Notes under the pieces: generated by a model
Database searches by the model: none
Seen by the model: the letters and a program-made list of their open reading frames with translations, nothing else
What the model was told of the DNA's origin: nothing
Shown here: positions 53,172 through 59,562 of the stretch, one piece after another
Layout of the letters: each line of letters opens with the position of its first letter
How positions within the stretch are numbered: the first letter of the stretch is position 1
Position numbers and translations under genes: made by a program
NCBI RefSeq assembly: GCF_008974245.1
Contig: NZ_BBZI01000007.1
Location: 391,629-455,628, forward strand
DNA: 64,000 bases
From: Streptomyces abyssomicinicus
Lineage (GTDB): Bacteria; Actinomycetota; Actinomycetes; Streptomycetales; Streptomycetaceae
Direction of reading: 5' to 3'

Positions 53172-54193
53172 CGCGCGAGTGTCACCTTCCGGGAGTCGGC
53201 CGGGGCGTCGCCACCGCGAGGTAGCAGGACCAGGCCGAGGGCCTCCCCGGCCCCGGCGACGGCCTGGGCCGGCAGACCGGAGGGGATCGCGAGGTAGAGC
53301 CTGCTGACCGGGTGGCCGTTGATGACCTCCGAGATCCCGCCGAGGAGGGGAATGCGCGCGTCCAGGCGTGCCGACAGTTCCGGCAGCCAGTCCAGGGCCA
53401 CCTCCCGTGCGTAGCCGACCTCCCACGTCGTGGTGCCGGGTGGTGCCGGCGCGATGTTGACGGGAGGAAGGACGAGACGGCCGAGCCGGGAGTCCGGCGT
53501 TCGCGCGGCATCGCTCACGGCCGCCTGCTCGACCAACGCCCCGCCCTCGAACAGGACCGCCCGGTCCGCGAGTTCCCGGACCACGTCCATCTCGTGGGTG
53601 ATGAGGACGACGGTCAGCCGCAGATCGTCCCGCAGTTCGCGAAGAAGCCGCAGGATCGACCTGGTCGTCTCCGAGTCGAGCCCCGAGGTGGCCTCGTCGG
53701 CGAGCAGGTAGTCGGGGCGGGCCGACAGGGCGCGCGCGATCGCGACCCGCTGCTTCTGCCCGCCCGAGAGCTGTGACGGGTAGGCGCCGGCCTTCTCCTC
53801 CAGCCCGACCCGCGCGAGGAGTTCCCTGGCGCGCGCACGCCGTGCTGCCCGCCCGGCCCCGGAGATCTGGAGCGGAAGCTCCACGTTCTCCAGAGCCGTT
53901 CGCCGGGACAGGAGCGCCGATCCCTGGAAGATGACACCGATCTTCCGCGTGGCGTCGATCAGCTTCTTGTGCGGGAGCCGTGAGATGTCCACGCCGTCGA
54001 TGGAGACCGATCCGGTCGTCGGCCGCGTCAAACCGTTGACGAGCCGCCCGACCGTGGTCTTCCCGGCACCGCTCTCGCCGAGGATCGCCGTCACCTCGCC
54101 GGCCGGAATGTCCAGCGTCGTGGGCTTCAGCGCGACGACGGGGGAGCGCCCGCGCGGATAGTACGTCTTTCCGGCCGACATCAACTGGATCAC
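53168..54193 (-). CDS. metN: MetN-type ABC transporter ATPase with NIL domain
   Basis: This 341-residue ATP-binding subunit shows Walker A GESGAGKTT, signature LSGGQKQRVAIARAL, Walker B YLLADEATSGLD and a switch His in LITHEMDVV. The C-terminal 90 residues form a NIL-like domain, which in MetN binds methionine and inhibits transport when the pool is high. GTG 54193 overlaps the stop of the monooxygenase gene (GTGA), and the gene's own stop overlaps metI. Confidence 0.94.
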   Translation of the reverse strand: MIQLMSAGKTYYPRGRSPVVALKPTTLDIPAGEVTAILGESGAGKTTVGRLVNGLTRPTTGSVSIDGVDISRLPHKKLIDATRKIGVIFQGSALLSRRTALENVELPLQISGAGRAARRARARELLARVGLEEKAGAYPSQLSGGQKQRVAIARALSARPDYLLADEATSGLDSETTRSILRLLRELRDDLRLTVVLITHEMDVVRELADRAVLFEGGALVEQAAVSDAARTPDSRLGRLVLPPVNIAPAPPGTTTWEVGYAREVALDWLPELSARLDARIPLLGGISEVINGHPVSRLYLAIPSGLPAQAVAGAGEALGLVLLPRGGDAPADSRKVTLAR

Positions 54194-55608
54194 CTGTCAT
54201 CACTCCGATCGGCGGCATCGGTGGCGTCGGCGGCGTCGGCGGCGTCGGCGGCGTGGGCGGCGTGGGTGGCATCTGCGGTCCGGCGGCCGTGCGACACGGC
54301 GGGGCCCACGGCGACACCCAGGTTCTCGCGCAACGTCGTTCCCTCGTAGCCCGCCGGGCGGACGCCGGCGCGTCTGAGGATCGGCACCACCTCGTCGACG
54401 AACGCGGGCAGGTCGACGTCCATCACGGCCGGTTTGATGTTCAGCCCGTCGGCGAATCCACGCCGCCGCAGTGCGATGATCCCCGCGGCCACCTGTTCAG
54501 GGGTTCCGGCGAGCGGCAGGTGCGAGGAGCGCTCCGCGTTGTCGCGCACGTACTCGCGCAGGGTGAACCCCCGGCGCAGCGCGTTCCTGACCTGGGCGGC
54601 CTGGAGCCAGAGGCTCCCCTTGCCGGTGGGGACCAGGATCTCCTCCACCGCGCTGACGGGCCGGTCCAGATCCTCCTCGGAGAGCGACAGCCCGTGCTGC
54701 AGGGAGAGGCGTTCCAGCTCCGCACCGTAGTCGATGAACTCGGCGAGCCGGTCGGAGCGCCGGCGCACCTCCTCCTCGGAGGAGCCGAGGAGGACGTAGA
54801 GACCCGGAACGACGAGCGGTGGCCGTGGACGCCCCGCGAGCCGGGCGGCCTCCCGGATGCGTTGCCGGTAGTCGATCCCCTCGCCCGGATCGCTCTGCGC
54901 GGTGAACACGACGTCGGCCTGCCCGGAACCGAGCGCCACACCGTCGGCCGAGCCGCCCGCCTGGACGATCAGCGGCGCTCCCTGGGGCGGACGCGGCAGA
55001 TCGAGCGGACCGGCGACGGTGAAGTGCTTCCCGGCGAACTCGACCGGCCGCACCTTGCCGGGGACGAACCGTTCGCCGTAGGGCCGGTCGAGCGAGAACG
55101 CGTCCTCCTCCCAGCTGTCCCACAGCTGCCTGACGACCTCGATCGCCTCGGACGCCCTGGCGTACCGCTCGACGTGATCGGGATGATCCCGCAGGCCGAA
55201 GTTCCGGGCCTCGGCGTCGTGCCGCGACGTCACGACGTTCCAGCCCGCGCGCCCGCCGGACAGATGGTCCAGCGCCGCGAGCCGCCTCGCGATGTGGTAC
55301 GGCGCGTTGTAGGTCGTCGAGACCGTCCCGACCAGCCCGATCCGGGAGGTCAGCGCCGCGATCGCGCTCAGCGCCGTGAACGGTTCGACCTGCGGGACGA
55401 AGTCGCCCTTGGGGCGCGACGTGTGGAGCAGACTGTCCGCGAGGAACACGAACTCGAAGTGGGCCGACTCGGCCCGCCGTGCGTAGTCCGCGTACATCGC
55501 CACTTGGCTCGGGTACTTCCGCACGTCCCCGACGGCCGCGGCGCCGACGTGGTGGCCGAAGGGGCGCAGGAAGAGGCCGAGGCGAAGCGGCTCAGGTGTC
55601 CCGGTCAT
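54190..55608 (-). CDS. NtaA/SnaA/DszA-family flavin monooxygenase
   Basis: This 472-residue member of the luciferase-like superfamily belongs to the branch with nitrilotriacetate and dibenzothiophene-sulfone monooxygenases. Motifs are LRLGLFLRPFGHHVGAA, AHFEFVFLADSL, LTSRIGLVGTVSTTYNAPYH, GRAGWNVVTSRHDAEARNFG and APLIVQAGGSADG. These enzymes use reduced FMN and oxygen to cleave C-N or C-S bonds. Placed between a second flavoenzyme and met-type transporter genes, it probably releases sulfur or an amino acid from an alkylated precursor. The last 25 residues are AADAAD-type repeats outside the fold. Confidence 0.9.
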   Translation of the reverse strand: MTGTPEPLRLGLFLRPFGHHVGAAAVGDVRKYPSQVAMYADYARRAESAHFEFVFLADSLLHTSRPKGDFVPQVEPFTALSAIAALTSRIGLVGTVSTTYNAPYHIARRLAALDHLSGGRAGWNVVTSRHDAEARNFGLRDHPDHVERYARASEAIEVVRQLWDSWEEDAFSLDRPYGERFVPGKVRPVEFAGKHFTVAGPLDLPRPPQGAPLIVQAGGSADGVALGSGQADVVFTAQSDPGEGIDYRQRIREAARLAGRPRPPLVVPGLYVLLGSSEEEVRRRSDRLAEFIDYGAELERLSLQHGLSLSEEDLDRPVSAVEEILVPTGKGSLWLQAAQVRNALRRGFTLREYVRDNAERSSHLPLAGTPEQVAAGIIALRRRGFADGLNIKPAVMDVDLPAFVDEVVPILRRAGVRPAGYEGTTLRENLGVAVGPAVSHGRRTADATHAAHAADAADAADATDAADRSDDR

Positions 55609-56842
55609 CGGAGGACCTCTCGCTCAGGAACCGCCGGCCCAGTTCGGAAAGGCTCCAGTCCCTCGGATTCAGCAGGGTGTGGACGCGTGCGTCCCGCCAG
55701 AAGGCGTCCAGTCGGCGCTCCAGGTGCGCGGCACGCCCGCCCGCGTTGCTGAAGAGTTCGGACGTCAGCTTCACCGCGGCCTCGCCCGTGTAGGCGGCGA
55801 ACGCGCGGATCTGCGCCTCCAGATCGGCGTCACGTTCGGCGTCCTGGCCGTCTTCGCCGACCGGCTCGACCGGCTCGACCGGCTCGACCGGCTCGACCGG
55901 ACGTGTGCCGCCGATCGCCGCGGCGAGCTCGAGGAGCCGGGCGCGCAGCGCCGCCAGTTCGACCACCCCGTGGCCGAACTGGCGGCGGATGTAGGGGTCG
56001 TCGAGGATGCCATCGACTCCGGCGCTCGCCGCACCGTGCCGAATCCGCCCGTCGTGCAGCAGGAACGACCTGAAGGCGTCCAGGGCCGCTTCGCCGATAC
56101 CGATGTCGATGGCCGCGTGGGCCAGTTTCGTGATGGGTGACTGCGGTACGCCGTCCGGGACGAAGACGAGATCCGGGTCGACGGGCACGTCCACCAGTTC
56201 GACGCGGTTGCTCTCCGTGTCCTGCTGGCCGAACACCGACCAGGTCGGCCGGACCGAGAGGCCCGCCGCCGAACGAGGCAGGAGGACCTGGACCTTCCGG
56301 CCGTCGAGGATCGCTCCGGTGTTCAGCCACTGCGCCCACGGGATGCCCGTCGCGTAGTCCTTGACGCCGTCGAGGCGCAGTCCGTCCGGGGTCCGCCGGA
56401 TCGTGGAGCTCACGGTGGAGCCGGTCACCCCGGTGGGCTCGGACTGGAGTTGCACGTAGCGGCCACGGGGCAGCTCCGCCGGCCGCGAGCCGTCGAGCCG
56501 CACGTAGCGCGCGAGCGCGGCCAGGGCCGAGTAGTGCGTCTGCACCACCTGGGCGATCGAGGGCGACAGCCGCGCGACCAGCAGCGTCACCCGCACCACG
56601 GCGTCCGCCCGCACCTCCGAGCCGGGGTCGCCGTCCGCCGTCAGGCCGAACGCGCCGGCGGCGGTCAACCGGGCGACCAGTGTGTCCCTGTGCCACTCGC
56701 CGGCCGGCCGGCCGAGCAGTTCCCGGACCAGTTCCGACACCTCCGCCACCCCGTCGTGGCGCAGGACCTCCTTGCCCCGCCGCTCGGCGAGGGGTTCCCC
56801 GGGTCTCTCCTCGCGGCGACCCCGTTGCTTCGTCCCAGTCAT
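55592..56842 (-). CDS. SfnB/DszC-like acyl-CoA dehydrogenase-fold monooxygenase
   Basis: This 416-residue protein has the acyl-CoA dehydrogenase fold of flavin monooxygenases such as SfnB and DszC. It has the SIAQVVQTHYSALAAL helix, a flavin-domain segment with LDGVKDYATGIPWAQWL, and C-terminal helices ending RDARVHTLLNPRDWSLSELG, where RD-VHTL-NP is typical of this branch. The likely reaction is FMNH2-dependent oxygenation of a sulfur or nitrogen compound. A PVEPVEPVEPVEPV repeat interrupts the C-terminal helical domain. The gene overlaps the next monooxygenase by 17 bp. Confidence 0.85.
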   Translation of the reverse strand: MTGTKQRGRREERPGEPLAERRGKEVLRHDGVAEVSELVRELLGRPAGEWHRDTLVARLTAAGAFGLTADGDPGSEVRADAVVRVTLLVARLSPSIAQVVQTHYSALAALARYVRLDGSRPAELPRGRYVQLQSEPTGVTGSTVSSTIRRTPDGLRLDGVKDYATGIPWAQWLNTGAILDGRKVQVLLPRSAAGLSVRPTWSVFGQQDTESNRVELVDVPVDPDLVFVPDGVPQSPITKLAHAAIDIGIGEAALDAFRSFLLHDGRIRHGAASAGVDGILDDPYIRRQFGHGVVELAALRARLLELAAAIGGTRPVEPVEPVEPVEPVGEDGQDAERDADLEAQIRAFAAYTGEAAVKLTSELFSNAGGRAAHLERRLDAFWRDARVHTLLNPRDWSLSELGRRFLSERSSDDRDT

Positions 56843-56894
56843 GTCCCTCAGCTCTCGATGCCCATGTGCGCTCGGCTCCCCGGTGGAACGCCGC

Positions 56895-57752
56895 TCAGGA
56901 ACTGGTGCCGTCGACGGCCGAGACGAGGTCCCCGAAGTTCTCCGTGGCCCACTTGCCGACGCGCGGGTCCTTGAACGCCTCGATCACCTTCTGGATGTCC
57001 GGGTCGTCGACGCGGTCGGCCCGCACGGCCAGCTGCTTGGCGAAGAGATCCTGGTTCTCGACCTGAGCGATCTTGTACTTGGCCGGGATGTCGGCGAGCG
57101 CGAACTCCGTCGACTGACTCGCCGCCAGGTCCACGTCGTCCAGTGCTCGCGCGGCGGACTGGACGCTGACGAAATCGAGGTGCTTCGGGTTGGACGTGAT
57201 GTCGTCCGTCGAGACGGTCAGGGGGTCGGGGTTCGCGCGCAGACCGATGACGCCGAGTTCGTCGAGGGACGTCAGGATCTGCCCGGTGTAGAAGGGGGCG
57301 TCACCCCGGTACGCGACGCTGGCGTCACGAGGAAGGTCCTCCAGCGACTCGTACTTCTTCGAGTAGAAGACCCAGTGCTGGCTGAAGAGCGGCGCCACCG
57401 CCTCGACGTGGTATCCCTCGCTCTTGTTCAGACCGTCGATCCACGGCTTGTAGCCGAGGACGGCCGCGTCCACGCTGTCCGAGTCGTTGAGCTCCTTGAT
57501 GAGCGAGTTGCCGTCGTCCACCGGCGTGATCTCGATCCTGATTCCGTAGTCGGCGGCGACGTGATCGGCCACGTACTTGATCACGCCCTCCTCGGTCGGG
57601 TCGCTCAGGCCGCCGGCGACCTTCACGGTGGGAAGTCCCCCTTCCCCGTCCGTGGCGGCTCCCGGATCCGACGAGCCGCAGCCCGACAGCACCAGCGCCG
57701 CGGCCGCGAGGGTCGCGACGGTTGCGATCGGCCTTGTTCGTCCACGGGTCAT
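56895..57752 (-). CDS. metQ: MetQ/NlpA-family substrate-binding lipoprotein
   Basis: This 285-residue lipoprotein has the lipobox VLSGC with Cys25 after a basic N terminus. The mature part has the NlpA-type organisation: DPTEEGVIKYVADHVAADYGI, EITPVDDGNSLIKELNDSDSVDAAVLGYKPWID and a C-terminal DPDIQKVIEAFKDPRVGKWA. It captures the substrate for the MetN-MetI transporter. It is the first gene of a five-gene operon (52 bp to the next). The ATG at 57752 has AGGAG eight bases upstream; a longer in-frame ORF lacks these features. Confidence 0.93.
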   Translation of the reverse strand: MTRGRTRPIATVATLAAAALVLSGCGSSDPGAATDGEGGLPTVKVAGGLSDPTEEGVIKYVADHVAADYGIRIEITPVDDGNSLIKELNDSDSVDAAVLGYKPWIDGLNKSEGYHVEAVAPLFSQHWVFYSKKYESLEDLPRDASVAYRGDAPFYTGQILTSLDELGVIGLRANPDPLTVSTDDITSNPKHLDFVSVQSAARALDDVDLAASQSTEFALADIPAKYKIAQVENQDLFAKQLAVRADRVDDPDIQKVIEAFKDPRVGKWATENFGDLVSAVDGTSS

Positions 57753-57894
57753 GTCACTGCTCCTGTATCGGTGATGTGTCGCGGGCCGCCGCACGGAGAG
57801 CACCGGGGCGACGAGGGCATGCCGCAGTGCCGGACGGCGACCGCCACGGGCGCGCGGCTGCGCGGCCGTCGGCTCCGTGATGTTCGTGTCCGCG

Positions 57895-57922
57895 CCAACG
57901 GAATGAATCCAACGGAATGAAT
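57895..57922. repeat. Tandem 14-bp direct repeat upstream of metQ
   Basis: Two perfect, directly adjacent copies of CCAACGGAATGAAT lie about 145 bp before the metQ-like start. Such short direct repeats can be binding sites for an activator, but no regulator is identified. Confidence 0.75.
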
Positions 57923-58155
57923 TACGCAGGGAATGGTCAGTGCGTCGGCTGACAACGCGTGCCGCGGAAAGGCGGACAGTATGTGCCGCGAAACAATGGA
58001 CGGCGATGTCCATATGATTCGAGTTCAGCTCGGCCGGCTGTGCGAATGACAGGCGCAGGCATGGTGATCCCGTGATTCCCGGGCGCAGGCGTGCGCCGCT
58101 TGAGAGGTGCGGAGACTGTGGAGAGGCGCGCGCTCAGCGCGTCGACCGAGGGCGG

Positions 58156-58308
58156 TTACGCCGAGGTGACATCGACCGGGCGACAACAGAGAAGTCGCGG
58201 CACGGTCGTACACACGGGGCCGGTCGGAGGCGCCACGACGCCGCGCGCCGGCCTCCGGCTCGCGCGGCGGAGGAGTCGCGCCGATGCGCCTGTCAGGTTC
58301 ACGGTCAT
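58156..58308 (-). CDS. Possible Cys-containing leader peptide
   Basis: This 50-codon ORF starts at an ATG preceded by a strong GGGGAGGGG site (58311-58319). The peptide is Arg-rich at first and near its end reads VPRLLCCRPVDVTSA, with two consecutive TGT Cys codons nine codons before the stop. The sulfur-type operon begins about 400 bp downstream on the same strand. Cysteine-responsive attenuation by Cys-rich upstream ORFs is known in actinobacteria, so a leader role is conceivable. The distance is long, and another frame over the same DNA is also open, so confidence is low. Confidence 0.3.
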   Translation of the reverse strand: MTVNLTGASARLLRRASRRPARGVVAPPTGPVCTTVPRLLCCRPVDVTSA

Positions 58309-58812
58309 GGCCCCTCCCCTCGACGACGATCTCGAACCGTGTCGCAGCATTACTGTCTGATCCGCTGCGTTTCGGCGATCATATGGCGCGCCAAGGAAAC
58401 GCACAATGCCCGTCCAAATTCTGGGCGTTGCCGGCGGAAGGGCTTGCCGTCGGAGACCGGAGAATATGTGATCCGGGCCGAATCGGGGATGAGGGCTTTT
58501 GATTCAGCCGCCTTGGCCGGTGCCGGACGACGCCGGGGAATGGGCCAAAGCCGAACGTATGGACAAGGCCCGGACGAGGTCCGGACGCCGTCCGCCGGGC
58601 GGTATCCGCAGGCCGGGGGGTGGGCGCCGGCAGGTCCGGACGCATCCGGTCGCGGTATCAGGATCCGCGGGGGAGCGGTTTGCGGGGCGCACGCGCCGCC
58701 ACCGATGAAGGGCGGTGACGCCACGGGGGGTGCCGTCGCCGGGCAGGGGGCCGCACCGTGCTGGGCCCTCAACTCGTCCTGCCCGGCGGGATGATCGGCA
58801 GGCGGCGGCTTC

Positions 58813-59445
58813 TCAGCCGGTCCGGTGCAGCAGGTAGGCGCTCAGGATGTCGACGTTGCTCTGGGCGAGATCGGCGCCGGTGTAGCGCCCGCTCGGGGTG
58901 TACCAGCGGATCACGTCGACGCCCAGGGACAGCACCGCGCGCACGAACAGCCGGGGGTCCGCGCACCGGAACACCCCGGCCTCGCAGCCGGTGACGACAG
59001 GAGCGGTCAACACCGCCTGGATGGCGGCGCGTTGCTCCCGCACGCTCTGGGAGTGCTCCTGGCTGAGGTTGGGCAGCTCGGTCTGTGCGACGCGTGCCAG
59101 CAGGTGGTTGTCGACGTGCCAGTGCGTCACCGTCCGGATCTGCTCGGTCACCACTTCCAGGGCGGACTCGGCGGTCGGCTCGGGGAGGGCCTCAAGGGCG
59201 GTGAGGAGCTCGCTGTGCGCGCTGCGGATCAGCTCGTGGAGCAGGTGCTCCTTGCTCTTGAAGTGCACGTACAGCGAGCCGGGGCTGAGTCCCGCGTGGT
59301 TGCAGATGTCGCGTGTCGTCGTGGCCTGGTACCCGCTGGCGGCGAAGCATTTGGTCGCGCCCTCGAGGAGGCGCTTCGCCGTCGCCGGCAGGTCGTTCCG
59401 GGTGTCGTCCACAGTCGCTCCGTCTTCGCTTCGCTCGTCCGGCAT
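58813..59445 (-). CDS. TetR-family transcriptional regulator
   Basis: This 210-residue repressor-type protein has an N-terminal TetR helix-turn-helix (AKRLLEGATKCFAASGYQATTTRDICNHAGLSPGSLYVHFKSKEHLL) and an all-helical C-terminal ligand domain. It is divergent from the Liv-type transporter operon, with 117 bp between start codons. Two identical TGAGCGCTCA palindromes in that gap are likely its operators. They are placed to control both its own promoter and the transporter promoter. Its start appears leaderless. Confidence 0.95.
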   Translation of the reverse strand: MPDERSEDGATVDDTRNDLPATAKRLLEGATKCFAASGYQATTTRDICNHAGLSPGSLYVHFKSKEHLLHELIRSAHSELLTALEALPEPTAESALEVVTEQIRTVTHWHVDNHLLARVAQTELPNLSQEHSQSVREQRAAIQAVLTAPVVTGCEAGVFRCADPRLFVRAVLSLGVDVIRWYTPSGRYTGADLAQSNVDILSAYLLHRTG

Positions 59446-59451
59446 GGACCG

Positions 59452-59457
59452 ATCGTA
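59452..59457 (-). promoter_or_regulatory. -10 element of the leaderless tetR promoter
   Basis: Minus-strand TACGAT ends six bases before the tetR ATG. The first operator palindrome lies ten bases further upstream, between this -10 and the expected -35, so binding would block transcription of tetR. Confidence 0.5.
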
Positions 59458-59466
59458 CCCGGTGAG

Positions 59467-59476
59467 TGAGCGCTCA
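59467..59476. promoter_or_regulatory. Operator palindrome 1 (TGAGCGCTCA)
   Basis: This perfect 10-bp palindrome is within GTGAGTGAGCGCTCATC, a typical TetR-family operator form. It is positioned over the tetR promoter. Confidence 0.7.
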
Positions 59477-59496
59477 TCTTTTCCCTGCGCACACCA

Positions 59497-59525
59497 TTGA
59501 CCAGGTTACTGAGCGCTCATAATGT
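59497..59525 (+). promoter_or_regulatory. Promoter of the Liv-type transporter operon
   Basis: -35 TTGACC (59497-59502), a 17-bp spacer and -10 TAATGT (59520-59525). The second operator fills the end of the spacer exactly. Transcription would start about 30 bp before the ATG of the fused transporter gene. Confidence 0.75.
59510..59519. promoter_or_regulatory. Operator palindrome 2 (TGAGCGCTCA)
   Basis: Identical to palindrome 1 and 43 bp from it, about four helical turns, so both lie on the same DNA face. It sits between -35 and -10 of the transporter promoter, where bound protein would exclude RNA polymerase. Confidence 0.75.
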
Positions 59526-59562
59526 GCCCGCTGACACAGCGGAAACGGCTGAAGGTGGAGAG

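Larger units (their letters stand above)
57753..58812. other. Long intergenic region before the metQ-like operon
   Basis: About 1 kb without a convincing protein gene. It contains a tandem 14-bp repeat, a short minus-strand ORF with a strong ribosome-binding site and Cys-Cys codons, and AT-richer patches near 58340-58510. I searched by eye for SAM-riboswitch elements before metQ and found none. Longer ORFs here have atypical, Arg-rich translations and no start signals. Confidence 0.6.

Noticed and set aside
57753..58020. SAM riboswitch before the metQ-like gene
   Set aside because: No recognisable SAM-I, SAM-II or SAM-IV core elements were seen by eye. A covariance-model search would settle it.
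58025..58213. Alternative leader-peptide ORF (minus strand) with a Cys-containing tail
   Set aside because: It partly matches the form of actinobacterial sulfur leader peptides (LLSPGRCHLG) but has no ribosome-binding site or clear -10 box. The overlapping ORF starting at 58308 has a better start signal.
58072..58794. 240-codon + strand ORF in the long intergenic region
   Set aside because: Arg-rich, irregular translation, no ribosome-binding site, atypical composition and no recognisable domain.
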